Shown: positions 26,405 to 37,123, counted from the first letter of the stretch. The stretch is 64,000 nt of DNA from JAZGGS01 sp963764825 (GCA_963764825.1 CAVXUA010000005.1:1-64000); one strand, 5' to 3'. The notes: generated by a model from the letters alone, not told the origin. Translations and numbers: made by a program.

Positions 26405-29400
26405 ATGAAAATCATTTCTACATTTATTACCCTTCTTTTATTATCTGCTCCCTGCAGTGCCTTTACAGATGATTATATTTTCAAACAACTTACTGTAAAC
26501 GATGGACTTTCGCAGAGCACTGTTTTTGCAACCATTCAGGACAGCCGCGGGTATATGTGGTTTGGTACAATCAATGGATTAAACCGTTATGATGGTTACG
26601 AATTTAAAGTGTACGCTAATAACCCAGGCTGATTCAACATCTATCTCCGATAATTTCATTTCAGCATTGTTTGAAGATGATGAGAATTATATATGGGTGG
26701 GTACAACAAACGGCTACTTGAATAAATTCAACAGGAAAACAGAAACTTTTACACGCTATAATATAAATGATTACTTCGATTTAGTTGATGAACCGGAAAC
26801 AGAATATTATGAATACCCGCTTGCTTTTTCCAGGAACCAGGTAAACACTATTACTTCTATTAAACAGGATGCTGAATGGTTATCTGTGGATAGGCACCTG
26901 GGGAAATGGTTTGATAAGATTTGATAAAAAGAGTGAAGCGGTATTCATTATTATCACAATCCTAACGATCCCTTTACCTTAAGCCATAACCGTGTAATGG
27001 ATATTTGTGTTGATAAGCAGAACCTCCTTTGGGTTGCAACCTTTGGCGGCGGGCTTAACAGGGCAGTAATTCAAAATCATCCTAGATTCTTTGGGTAAAC
27101 TGATTAAAAATAACCAGATAGGATTTGAACATTATAAAAATATTATTGGCAACAAAACAAGTTTAAGTGATAACAAGATTATTACTTTGTTTGAAGACAG
27201 AGAAGAAACCCTGTGGATAGGAACCTATGATGGAGGGTTGAACAAACTGGATTTTAAAAATAAAACATTGTCTTCCAACGAGGCGAAGTTTACCAGCTAT
27301 ACTGCGCGAGGCATATTTTCAGATTGCATTTGTAATAACACAGTTATGGCAATTGCACAGGATAGTGATGGATATATTTGGATTGGAACTTTTGGCGGGG
27401 GTATGGATAAACTCGATATTCATTCTGAAACTTTTACACATTACTATCACGATCCTGCCAATCACAAATCGCTGCCGGATAATGATATCCTTTCACTATA
27501 TGTAGATAGATCAGGAATTTTATGGATTGGTTCTCACCTGGGAAAAGGAGTTACAAAACTTCAAAAGAACATTACAAAATTTAATCTTATGAATAAAGAT
27601 TCCGGCGAAAAACCCTATCTAAATGATGATGTTGTCTGGTCTGTATATGAAGATTCAAAAAATAATTTATGGGTGGGAATGTACAGGGGTGGCTTAAATT
27701 TTATAAACAGTAAAACCAGCAGAACTATTGTTTATCAACTTAACGAAGAGAATAACAACAGCATTAGCGATAATCATATCCGTTCAATTAAAGAAGATGA
27801 TTTTAATAACCTTTGGGTAGGAACATATTCCGGTGGATTAAACAGGTTCAATTTAAAAACCGGAAAAATCGATAGGTTCAAAAATGATCCTGAAATTTCA
27901 AACTCACTTTCTGCAAACCAGGTTCAAGATATATTGATTGAATCCGACACTGTAATTTGGGTGGCTACTTTTGGTGGCGGGCTAAACAAGTTAAGCTTTG
28001 ATAAACAATCTTACAGGAATTCCTTCAATTACAGTTTATCAGAACAACCAATCAGATCCACAATCATTAGCTGATAACAGGGTTTATAAACTTTTTAAAG
28101 ATAGTAAGAAAAATTTTTGGGTAGGAACTTACGGCGGCGGATTAAATAAATTTGATCCTTCTTCCGGAACATTTAAATACTACCAGCATAATGCGGATGA
28201 TCCGAATTCAATCAGCGATGATAAAGTACTATCACTTCTGGAAGATTCTGACGGAACCATCTGGGTTGGAACTTCTGGTGGAGCACTTAATAAGTTTAAC
28301 CCGTTAACTGGTAAGTTTACCCGCTACTCAACTAACCAGGGCTTAACAAGTTCAGTTGTGTACGGAATTTTAGAAGATAATTCACGTAAATCTATGGCTC
28401 AGCACAGATGATGGTATTTTTAAGTTTGATATTGAAATTGAAAAATTTACACAGTTTGGTTTAGAAGATGGTCTGCAAAGTCTTGAGTTTAGCGGCGGAG
28501 CTTATTTTAAGGATAGGAGCGGGAAGATGTACTTTGGTGGAATTAACGGATTAAATTATTTTTATCCCGACAGCATTCCCGTAAATAATTATGTACCGCC
28601 GGTTGTTATAAGTTCAATTAAACTTTTTAACGATAATCTGAAAGGTGAGCTTGATGAGATAATTTTATCTTATGATCAGAATTTTATTTCTTTCGAATTT
28701 TCTGCCCTGGATTACACTAACCCGCGCCGTAATAAGTATTCATACAAACTGGGGGGATTACAGCAAAACTGGCAAAATGTTGATGCAAATATGAGGATTG
28801 CCAATTACACTAACCTTCCTGCCGGTGAATATATTTTTCGGGTTATTGGATCAAACTCCGATGGTGTTTGGAACACTAAAGGTGCAAGTATTAAATTAAT
28901 CATTACCCCGCCCTACTGGCAAACCTGGTGGTTCATTGCGCTGGTTATAATAATTTTAGGATTTATCACTTATTACATAAGTACCCTCAGCATTAAAAGC
29001 CAGCTTGCAATCGAGCAGCTAAAAACAAAAATTGCTTCTGATCTTCATGATAACGTTGGAGCAGGATTGACTGAAATATCTATCCTTAGCGAAGTTGCAG
29101 CGCAAAAGATGGATGGCAATGCAGAGAAAAATTCAAAAGAAATTAAAAACATAAGCAATATTGCACGCGAACTTGTTGATAATATGAGTGATATCGTTTG
29201 GGTTGTTAATCCGCAAAGAGATTCCCTGTACGATTTAATTATTAAGTTAAAAGATTCTTACAACGAATTCCTGAACACAGTTGGAATATCTTTCCAGGTA
29301 AAGAATATTGATAAGACAGACGATGTACATTTGCCGATGGATTACAAGCAAAACCTGTTAATGATGTTTAAAGAAGCAATTAACAATGCAATTAAGCACA

Positions 29401-29700
29401 GTAATTGCAAAAAAATAACGCTTGAAGCTAACGTTAGAAACGATGTGATAGAATTAATGCTTACTGATGACGGAATAGGAATTGAGAACTACAATAAGAC
29501 TTCTGGTAATGGCATTAGCAAACATGGAAAATCGTGCAAAGAAACTTGGCGGAAGAATGAAGTGGAGATCTGAGCGTGAAGAAGGAACCAAGGTAATTTT
29601 CATAAGTAAATTGGCAAGCTTAGAAAGATCAGATCATTTTTTAAAGGATAGTAAATTTTTATATCGATATATTTTTATACAGGAGTTTTTCATACGATGA
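26405..29700 (+). CDS. Beta-propeller (reg_prop) sensor histidine kinase, frameshifted
   Basis: A protein of about 1100 residues assembled from several frames. A signal peptide (MKIISTFITLLLLSAPCSAF) is followed by about thirteen two-component propeller repeats of the type LWIGTYDGGLNKLD, making two seven-bladed propellers, then a Y_Y_Y Ig-like domain (YKLGGLQQNWQNV, NYTNLPAGEYIFRV), one membrane helix (WWFIALVIIILGFITYYI) and a HisKA_3 kinase with the phospho-His in LHDNVGAGLTEISIL and an ATPase part (MMFKEAINNAIKHS). Frame changes lie near 26630, 26925, 27090, 28010, 28405 and 29540. Unlike the hybrid sensors of gut Bacteroides it has no receiver or AraC domain; its partner is the adjacent NarL-type regulator, whose ATG overlaps its stop by four bases. 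The ligand is unknown. Confidence 0.88.
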
Positions 29701-30335
29701 TTAACGTTGTGATAGTTGAAGATAATGAAACAATCCGCGAAGGATTAGCTGCACTTATTAACGGAACAACCGGGTACTCCTGCATCGGTTCATTTAATGA
29801 TTGCGAAAGTTTTTTGGATAAGCTACAGAGTTTAAGTATTGATGTTGTCCTGATGGATATTGCCCTTCCAGGCATGAACGGGATTGAAGGTGTGAAAAAA
29901 GCAATTGAGATTGAGCCGGATCTGGATATTCTTATGTTAACTATTTATGAAGAAAGCGAAGTAGTTTACGAAGCGCTTTGTGCAGGCGCTTGCGGTTACC
30001 TTGTTAAAAAAACTCCGCCGTCAAGATTGCTGGAAGCAATAAAGGAGGTTCACGAGGGTGGCTCCCCAATGAGTTCAAGAATAGCACGCCAGGTAATTAA
30101 CACTTTACAGGAAGGCAAAAAAACTTCTCCTGATAAAAGTAAAGATCAATTAAGCGAAAGAGAAAAGGAAGTTGTTAATCTTCTTGCACAGGGAAATAAT
30201 TACCAGGAAATTGCTGACCGGCTATTTATAAGTGTTGATACGGTACGACATCACATAAAAAACATTTACAAAAAACTCCACGTTCATACTCAAACCGAAG
30301 CAGTTGCAAAAGCAATAAGAAAAAAGCTTATCTGA
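29697..30335 (+). CDS. NarL/FixJ-type response regulator paired with the propeller kinase
   Basis: A 212-residue protein with a receiver domain (acidic pocket VEDNETIREG, phospho-acceptor Asp54 in LMDIALPGMNG, Lys in GYLVKKTPP) and a C-terminal LuxR-type helix-turn-helix (LSEREKEVVNLLAQG, IADRLFISVDTVRHHIKNIY). ATG 29697 overlaps the kinase stop as ATGA. A perfect 20-base palindrome 29 bases after its stop is a candidate binding site for this dimeric regulator. Confidence 0.93.
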   Translation: MINVVIVEDNETIREGLAALINGTTGYSCIGSFNDCESFLDKLQSLSIDVVLMDIALPGMNGIEGVKKAIEIEPDLDILMLTIYEESEVVYEALCAGACGYLVKKTPPSRLLEAIKEVHEGGSPMSSRIARQVINTLQEGKKTSPDKSKDQLSEREKEVVNLLAQGNNYQEIADRLFISVDTVRHHIKNIYKKLHVHTQTEAVAKAIRKKLI

Positions 30336-30363
30336 TTATTATTCCCTGCTATTTTTGACATCC

Positions 30364-30383
30364 ACCTACATATATATGTAGGT
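30364..30383. promoter_or_regulatory. Perfect 20-bp palindrome, operator-like
   Basis: ACCTACATATATATGTAGGT is its own reverse complement over all 20 bases, with no loop and no T run after it, so it looks like a dimer-binding site rather than a terminator. Size and the ACCT/AGGT ends resemble a lux-box type site bound by LuxR-fold helix-turn-helix proteins. It lies between the response regulator gene and an 88-aa gene starting at 30560. Function is inferred. Confidence 0.55.
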
Positions 30384-30559
30384 ACCCTTCTATGGTTGAT
30401 CGAAAATATCAAAAAACCACACAAATATGCGGTTGTAAAGGGAGTAAAACTTTCTAATTTTAATTCAGGATTAAACAGTGGTAGCAGGTATTTATATATT
30501 CTAATCCTGATAACTGAACCTGGAAGCAAAAATATCTAACAAAAAATAAGGGTGATAAA

Positions 30560-30826
30560 ATGAACGGAAGCGAAATAATTAAAGAGCTTACCAACCCTAT
30601 TTCGGATTTAATAAGCGATGAAATTTACGAGCTACTTCGCGATCGCGGGCTTATACACGAAAGGGCTGTTAGGGATTACAAAATCAGGAAGAAGTTTAAA
30701 CAACTGCGTTCACAAAAACTAAGAACCGGCGATGCCATTGATACTTTAAGAGAAGAGTACCCATACCTGCAGTTTGATACTATAAGAAAAATTGTGCATA
30801 ATCCGCCCAAACAATTAAGTGTTTAA
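30560..30826 (+). CDS. 88-residue helical protein, unknown function
   Basis: The ATG at 30560 has an AAGGGTG ribosome site. The protein is charged and mostly helical. The C-terminal half (RTGDAIDTLREEYPYLQFDT followed by IRKIV) could form a helix-turn-helix of the phage Mor/regulator type, with a basic helix before it (RDYKIRKKFKQLRSQKLR). No family is recognised with confidence. It is downstream of a perfect palindrome and is followed by an inverted repeat at 30850-30882. A small DNA-binding protein is the best guess, but weak. Confidence 0.55.
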   Translation: MNGSEIIKELTNPISDLISDEIYELLRDRGLIHERAVRDYKIRKKFKQLRSQKLRTGDAIDTLREEYPYLQFDTIRKIVHNPPKQLSV

Positions 30827-30849
30827 TAGCTGACCCTGGCTCAATTTCC

Positions 30850-30882
30850 GCCCTGTTCTTATTTATTTGAAAAGAGCAGGGC
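30850..30882. terminator. Hairpin after the 88-residue gene
   Basis: GCCCTGTTCTT (30850-30860) pairs with AAGAGCAGGGC (30872-30882), 11 pairs with one G-T, around an 11-base loop. No T run follows, so it is a structured element or weak terminator. Confidence 0.5.
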
Positions 30883-31053
30883 AGAGCTCTTATAAATACC
30901 TGAATAGCAGCTAGTACGTCTATTATAATTCCTGACACAATCTTCTCATCTTCGCTTCATCAAAATATTTAATATTTATCCTCTTTTATAAGTTGTAAAC
31001 ACTTTTCACTTTACAACTTTATTACTAATTTACATTAAAAAAATGAGGATACG

Positions 31054-31716
31054 ATGAACTGTCCTTCCTGTGGTAAAGCAAGTAAACCGGCGGCTAAATT
31101 TTGTAAATTTTGCGGAAGTCCTTTATCAGCAAATTATAAAACATGCGCAAACGGGCATAACTATGATGCAGCACTTGCAGTTTGCCCTTATTGCCCCAAG
31201 CCGACTGCAAATAGTGCTCCACAGGAGAATATAACCAGTGCCAAAACAGTCTTGGATACTCCAATTGTGCAACCTGAAAAAACATCCCTCGATACAAAAA
31301 CCGCAAAACCGGAAGCACCCATAATTACCAAAAACAAAGTTGAAAAGGATAAGACTACTGAAACGAACAAACCCCCGGTTACGAAAACAGGCGGGAAAAA
31401 ACCTGAGGAGAAAATAAAAAAATTAGCCGGCTGGCTTGTTAGTTTCGATCTGAATCCTGAAGGAACCGATTTCAAACTGTTTGAGGGAAGGTTAAAAATA
31501 GGAAAGGATCAATCAAATGAAATTGTTTTAGATGATCCTGAAGTATCTGATGAACACGTGCTTATTTTTTGCAAGGATAATCAGATTCTTCTGCAGGACG
31601 AGCTTTCAGCTAACGGAACTTTTGTTAACGGAAATAAAGTTGATTCAAGAATTGAGCTTAAAGATAATGATGAAATTAAAGTTGGGAAAACTTCCTTCAA
31701 GATTAAAATCATTTAA
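31054..31716 (+). CDS. Zinc-ribbon and FHA domain protein
   Basis: A 220-residue soluble protein. The N-terminus has a double zinc ribbon (CPSCGKASKPAAKFCKFCG, then CANGHNYDAALAVCPYC). A Pro/Lys/Thr-rich linker (about residues 58-120) follows, with many Thr that could be phosphorylated. The C-terminal FHA domain shows LKIGKDQSNEIVLDD, SDEHVLIF and ANGTFVNGNKV, the phosphothreonine-binding residues. It is the first gene of a same-strand run with a PP2C phosphatase, an FHA-ABC transporter and two Ser/Thr kinases, so it is probably a kinase substrate or adaptor. Confidence 0.88.
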   Translation: MNCPSCGKASKPAAKFCKFCGSPLSANYKTCANGHNYDAALAVCPYCPKPTANSAPQENITSAKTVLDTPIVQPEKTSLDTKTAKPEAPIITKNKVEKDKTTETNKPPVTKTGGKKPEEKIKKLAGWLVSFDLNPEGTDFKLFEGRLKIGKDQSNEIVLDDPEVSDEHVLIFCKDNQILLQDELSANGTFVNGNKVDSRIELKDNDEIKVGKTSFKIKII

Positions 31717-31750
31717 AATAAAACATCAATTATAAAGATTCAGCTATAAT

Positions 31751-32695
31751 ATGAATTTTAATTTTGAAATAGGTAACCGGTCCGATGTTGGAAGAGTTCG
31801 TGAAGTTAACGAAGATTACTTCGGTTCATTCCATGGAAGTTTTGGCGAATTACTTGTTGTTTGCGATGGTATAGGAGGACACAAAGGAGGCGAAACTGCT
31901 TCTCGGCTTGCAGTGGATGTAATAAAAAACCATTTTGAAAATTTAAATGCTGATTACGATGTGATGAGAGAATTACAAAGTGCACTCTCTGTAGCTAATA
32001 ATAAATTGGTAGAAACTGCCAGCCAGGATCGATCGCTTGAAGGAATGGGTTCAACTGCTGTTATTGTTCTGTTTAAAGATGATATTGCTTATACAGCTAA
32101 TCTTGGTGACAGTCGTATTTATCTGGTAAGAGATGAAAAAATAAAACAGCTTACTACCGATCACTCATTAGTTCAGCAAATGATAGATTCGGATATGTTA
32201 ACCCCCGAAGAAGCAAAGAACCATCCGAAAAAAAATGTTATTACAAAATCACTTGGAAGAGAAGGCGAAGTCGAACCGGATATTTCTGATCCAATTGAAC
32301 TGCTTAAAAATGACAAGTTTATTTTATGCACCGATGGTTTAACAAATTACGTTAAGGATGATGAAATACTTAAAATTGCGGGTACCGACCCTGTGCAGCA
32401 AGCAGCAGGAAAACTCATAGATCTCGCCAATGAAAAAGGGGGAAGCGATAACATTACAGTTCAAATTGCTGAAGTAAGAGTTGATATTTATACACAGACA
32501 GAAAGCAGTAAAAAGAAAAAAATGCTGTTTTACTTTTTAATTGGTGTAGTGCTTGGAATTGCTGCAATTGGTATTTTCAAACCGGATATTTTCAATCTAA
32601 GATTTTTAAAACCGGTAGAACCCGATTCTACAAAAACGAATTTGCAGGATAGTTCATCTGTTGATTCTTCTGCTAATTTAATTAATCGTGATTAA
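31751..32695 (+). CDS. PP2C-type Ser/Thr protein phosphatase with C-terminal membrane anchor
   Basis: An intact 314-residue protein. The Stp1/PrpC-type catalytic domain (1-240) has the metal residues in REVNEDYF, VCDGIGGHKGGETAS, LCTDGLTNYV and GGSDNITVQIAEV, plus ANLGDSRIYLVRDEK and the flap ending HPKKNVITKSLGREG. One membrane helix follows (MLFYFLIGVVLGIAAIGIF), then a short Ser/Thr-rich extracytoplasmic tail. It would reverse phosphorylation by the two kinases at 37172 and 38656. It is 34 bases after the FHA gene and so probably co-transcribed. Confidence 0.93.
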   Translation: MNFNFEIGNRSDVGRVREVNEDYFGSFHGSFGELLVVCDGIGGHKGGETASRLAVDVIKNHFENLNADYDVMRELQSALSVANNKLVETASQDRSLEGMGSTAVIVLFKDDIAYTANLGDSRIYLVRDEKIKQLTTDHSLVQQMIDSDMLTPEEAKNHPKKNVITKSLGREGEVEPDISDPIELLKNDKFILCTDGLTNYVKDDEILKIAGTDPVQQAAGKLIDLANEKGGSDNITVQIAEVRVDIYTQTESSKKKKMLFYFLIGVVLGIAAIGIFKPDIFNLRFLKPVEPDSTKTNLQDSSSVDSSANLINRD

Positions 32696-32733
32696 CATTG
32701 ATAAATAAAAGCTGGTTATACACAGGAGGCAAA

Positions 32734-33493
32734 ATGAAAAACTGTATATGAGATTTGGAGAAGCTTACTATTAGTTCCTCTCCTTGCGCTAATATTTTCT
32801 GGTCCACTAAAAGCACAGGATGAAATTCTAAACGAACTGCTGAACACCGCCAACCTGCTGAATGAAACATTGCTGGAGCTTACTGCCCTTTCCGATGAAG
32901 ATGAAAACCTGATCGGTGATGAACTGGATAAACAAATATCAAAAGATCTTCGGTTTACTAAGGAGAAAAAATTCAACATCAAAAATATTTTTAACAAACT
33001 GATGAAGAATGTTCAACGAACGAGCATAAACTACAGTTACAAGGTTGTTAGAACAGATGAGGTTAACGCTTATGCTATTGCCGGTGGCAGGATGTACATC
33101 AACACGGGAATTATTGATTTTCTTGATACTAAAGATGAAATCGCTTTTGTTCTTGCACACGAAATTTCTCATAATGAATTAAAGCACTGTATAAAAAGAG
33201 TTCAGTATGCTGCAATTGCATCATCTATTGATCCTAATCTTGGTGAAATTGTACAGGTTGCTTATGGTATGTATTCCATGCCATTTACAAAGTATGATGA
33301 GTTTGAAGCCGATGAACTTGGTGTAGAGTTGATGAAGAAAGCTGGTTATAATAAATCGGGTGCGGTTTCTTTCTTTGAGAAATTGGAAAAACTTGAAAAA
33401 GAATATGGTATGGATCAAAGAGACCCGGTTAATGATTTTATTTCTTCGCATCCAACTGCAAAGGAACGGAGAAACAGGGTAAAAAAAATGTGA
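32734..33493 (+). CDS. Exported M48-family zinc metalloprotease, one frame change in the signal peptide
   Basis: ATG 32734 follows an AGGAGG site. After MKNCI the frame shifts near 32750 into a hydrophobic signal segment (RSLLLVPLLALIFSGPLKAQ). The mature part carries the zinc motif LAHEISHNELKHC (HExxH) and the third ligand region YDEFEADELGVELMKKAG, and ends SSHPTAKERRNRVKKM, as in YfgC/BepA- and LoiP-type periplasmic proteases. These act on envelope proteins. Its place between a phosphatase and a zinc-ribbon membrane protein suggests envelope quality control linked to the phospho-signalling module; that is inference. Confidence 0.87.
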
Positions 33494-33516
33494 CCCCATA
33501 ATCGTGGAGGATATAT

Positions 33517-33969
33517 ATGTTTTGTACTGAGTGCGGTCAGCAAAATTCTGATACTGCAACTTATTGTTTAACCTGCGGTAAACCTTTGGACAAAGATGAA
33601 CCGGTTAAGCAAGCAGTACCTGGCGGAATGCAAGGTGCTTTTAATAATACTGTAAATAATTCCGGGCAGGGAAAAATGGCAGCGCTGCCACCGGAGTTAA
33701 CCGGATGGAACTGGGGCGGATTCTTTTTTACATGGATTTGGGGAATTGGCAACAGCACATTCATTGCTCTTCTTGCTCTTCTTCCTTTTGTAAATTTAGT
33801 GATGATCTTTGTACTTGGTGCAAAAGGAAATGAATGGGCATGGCAAAATAAAAAATGGAACAGCATTGAGCATTTTAAAAAAGTCCAGAAGCTGTGGGCT
33901 ATATGGGGAGCCGTGTTGTTTGCTATTGGGTATTATTCTATTTACAATTATCATAAGTGTATGTTATAG
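33517..33969 (+). CDS. Zinc-ribbon membrane protein
   Basis: A 150-residue protein. An N-terminal zinc ribbon (CTECGQQNSDTATYCLTCG) is followed by a Gly/Asn-rich linker and two to three membrane helices with the recognisable motif WNWGGFFFTWIWGIGNSTFI and KGNEWAWQNKKWNSIEHF. Proteins of this shape are widespread but uncharacterised. It follows the M48 gene by 23 bases and a ribosome site GGAGG is present. It may be a small membrane partner within the module. Confidence 0.75.
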   Translation: MFCTECGQQNSDTATYCLTCGKPLDKDEPVKQAVPGGMQGAFNNTVNNSGQGKMAALPPELTGWNWGGFFFTWIWGIGNSTFIALLALLPFVNLVMIFVLGAKGNEWAWQNKKWNSIEHFKKVQKLWAIWGAVLFAIGYYSIYNYHKCML

Positions 33970-34035
33970 CTGCTTCTGATCCATATTATTATGATTATTG
34001 ATTTATTATAACAATACATTTCCAAAATTTAAAGA

Positions 34036-34920
34036 ATGAAAAAAAGAATGCTTAAAATTTCAATATCTGCGGCAATTGCCATTATTATAATGTTCATTAC
34101 TGGTTAGCCGGTTTATGGTGTTCTACTTCCGGCATACCCCCTGAATTGTTAAGTGTTGAGAAAATTGAAATACAACAATTTAATGCAGATTCGATTAACC
34201 TTAATGTTTTTGTTACAGTTTTAAACAAGAATAATTTTAAAATAGATGTGAGTGAGCTTTATGCAAACATTTTGCACAACAGGATACAATTGGCATTGCA
34301 AAAAAAATGAGATGGTTCAATTAAACGCACTGGATACAGCGGAGGTAAATTTTTATGCTGCTCTTAACACACAGAAATTTATCAAATCAGTTAGTGATAA
34401 GAGTGATTCGCTTAATCTTAGAATGTTAGGAACTGCAAATGCAGATTTAGGATTGTTTTCCGTTCCTGTTGATATTGATCTTGAATATTCATTTAATGTA
34501 AAAGAAAATATTTCGCAGCTAGTTGAAAGAGATGTACAAGTTGAAAATCTAATTAAGCTGGAAGGTGGGAAATTAAAATCTCTCGGTACAAGCGAATCTG
34601 TTGTTGAAGTGGAATTTAAAGTTCAAAATCCCTACGGAGTTGATTTTAGAGTTGAAGGTTATCCATCAAAAATTTTTATAAATGATAAGGAAGCAGGCAG
34701 CGGAAATATTAAAACCGCAATTGAAATCGAGAAAAAAGGTGATGGTATAAAAGCCGTTTCAGTTTATAAATTAGATAATGTTAAAACTATCACTTCCCTG
34801 TTCGGTTCAATCTTCACCAGGAAATTAATTTATAAAACAACCGGTGTTTTATTAATAGATATTCTAGGATACAAAATTCAATTTCCTTACAGTTTTAACG
34901 GAGAATTAATTAAAATATGA
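34036..34920 (+). CDS. LEA type 2 (Lea14-like) envelope protein, frameshifted
   Basis: ATG 34036 gives a hydrophobic N-terminus (MKKRMLKISISAAIAIIIMF). The frame is then lost near 34105 and regained for PPELLSVEKIEIQQFNADSI, and shifts again near 34295. Two immunoglobulin-like LEA2 repeats are visible: NLNVFVTVLNKNNFKIDVSE and VEVEFKVQNPYGVDFRVEGY. LEA2 domains in bacteria occur on periplasmic or outer-membrane-facing proteins and bind hydrophobic ligands. The stop overlaps the next ATG (ATGA), so it is translationally coupled to the FHA-ABC transporter, which hints at an accessory role in export. Confidence 0.72.
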
Positions 34921-37123
34921 TTAACTCAAACACTCCCAGAATAATAACCGTTGGCAGATCGCCTCAAAACGATATTGTTATTGATAACAAAAATGTTTCT
35001 TCCAGCCACGCCTGCTTTAAAATTTTAAACAATGAAATAATACTTGAAGATGTTGGATCAACTAACGGCACTTATGTTAATGGTGAAAAAATAACATCAC
35101 AAAAAGTTACTGCGAGTGATACGATAACTTTTAGTAAGCAGCACACATTTGATTGGAGCAGATTGAAGAAATTAGTCAATACAGATCAACCTGCTAAGAC
35201 TGAAGGAGCAGGAAGAGTTCATACAAAAATTAAAGAAAGAGAAGTTATAAACATTGGGCGCAGCAGTGATAACGACCTGGTAATAAATAATATTAAAGTT
35301 TCCAGGAAACATGCAAAATTGGAAAAAACAGGTAATGAATGGTTTATCGAAGACCTGGGAAGTTCAAACGGCACATTTTTAAATGGGGAAAAAGTTAAAG
35401 GAAGTCAAAGTAACACCAAAAGATGTGCTTACAATAGGCGGCATTCCATTAAACATCGAAAAATTATTTGCAGCAGAAAAAGAGATTAAGGGTGATATTC
35501 AAATTGCTGCAAATAATATTACTTTCAGGGTTAAGGATAAAATTAATTGTTGATTGATGTTGGGTTAACTATTTTGCCAGGTGAGTTTGTTGGATTGATT
35601 GGTCCAAGCGGTGCGGGTAAAACCTCTTTAATGATGATGATGAACGGAGTTGTAAGACCAAGCCAGGGCGATGTATTTATAAATTCTCAATCACTTTATT
35701 CAAATTTCGATTTATTCAAAGGACAGATTGGTTACGTTCCGCAGGATGATATAATCCACCGCGAACTTAAAGTGCAGGAATCATTTACTTATACAGGCAA
35801 ATTAAGATTAGATAATTATTCAAATGAAGAGATTGCAACACAAGTTGATACAGTGCTAGATACGCTTGGTATTGAAGATACAAGAGACACACTTATTGGT
35901 TCTGCAGAAAAAAAGGGTATTAGCGGTGGGCAGAGGAAAACGAGTTAACCTTGGACAGGAACTATTAACTGAGCCATCCGTTTTATTTTTAGATGAACCA
36001 ACCAGCGGTCTCGATCCTAAAACAGATCTTGATGTTATGCATCTTTTCAAAGGAATTGCTGCAAAAGGAAAGATTATAATTCTTACAACGCATAATATTA
36101 CCAAAGAAAATTTTGAAATTCTTTCGCACCTTATCGTTCTTTCCAAAGGCGGTAAGCTGGCATACTTTGGTGAGGCAAATAAGGCTGCTGATTACTTCCA
36201 GGTTGATAAACCTTACGAGATATTTGGAAAGCTTGAAACAAAAGAACCTGATCACTGGAAAGAAAAATTCAGCAAATCACCAGAATATAAAAAATTTGTT
36301 GCTGCACGCGAAGAATCAATTTTAGAGAGCAAACCCACCGAATATCTCGGCACCACCCAGCCGTAAAGCAGATATGAAACAATTTCTCACTTTAACTGAA
36401 AGATTTTTCAGGGTGAAGTTAAGGGATAGAGTAAGCACAGCAATTTTATTACTTCAAGCGCCTATAATTGCAATACTAATTGCACTCGTCTTTGATGATG
36501 CAAGTGAAAAAACTGCTGCACTTTTCATTTTAGTAATTGCTGCCGTCTGGCTGGGCTGTTCAAACGCTGCAAGAGAAATTGTTAGTGAACAAGCGATTTT
36601 CAAACGGGAAAGGATGGTAAATTTGAAAATTCCATCTTATCTTTTTTCCAAAGTAACAGTACTTATGTTGCTTTGTTTTGTACAGTGCACAATACTCGCA
36701 ATGATTGTTGTTCCATCCATAGATATGGAATCATCTTTCTTCAGCATATTTTTCCTTGCTGCTTTTAACTTCGCTGCCTTCATTGTTATTAGGTTTGTTT
36801 GTTTCTTCTCTTGTATCAACTTCGGAAGCGGCAATGGGTTTAATCCCGCTTATATTAATTCCGCAGGTAGTTCTTGGCGGGCTAATTACAATTTTTGCAA
36901 ATATGAGTGCCTTCGAAAAAGTAATTGCAGCATTCCTTACAACCCGGTGGGCTTTTGAAGGTATAACTATATCTAGAATATGGTGATTTTAATGAGATGG
37001 CAAATTACAGCACTTGGTTTTTCACCTGGTAACTTGTTTACAGATGTTGTGGTGATATTAGGATTTTCGGTAATCTTTTTTCTTCTTACTGCCTATTCAT
37101 TAAAAAGAAAAGATGTTCGCTAA
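34917..37123 (+). CDS. FHA-FHA-ABC exporter (Rv1747-like), frameshifted
   Basis: About 735 residues across several frames. Two FHA domains come first: TVGRSPQNDIVIDN / SSSHACFK / GSTNGTYVNG, and NIGRSSDNDLVINN / SRKHAKLE / GSSNGTFLNG. An ABC ATPase follows with Walker A GPSGAGKTSL, a GISGGQRKRVNLGQ signature and LFLDEPTSGLDP. Then comes an ABC-2 membrane domain of about six helices, ending LLTAYSLKRKDVR at TAA 37123. Frame changes lie near 35400, 35545, 35935, 36365, 36790 and 36990. The layout FHA-FHA-ATPase-permease next to a Ser/Thr kinase matches mycobacterial Rv1747 beside PknF, where phospho-Thr in the inter-FHA linker controls the transporter. Here that linker is also Thr-containing. 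Cargo is unknown. Confidence 0.87.

Noticed and set aside
26405..29700. Repeat array (WIGT-GGLN units) as a DNA repeat or CRISPR
   Set aside because: The repetition is at protein level, from propeller blades with diverged DNA and no constant spacers.
30850..30882. Hairpin as a strong intrinsic terminator
   Set aside because: The stem is good but no T run follows on either strand, so I list it only as a weak terminator or structured element.
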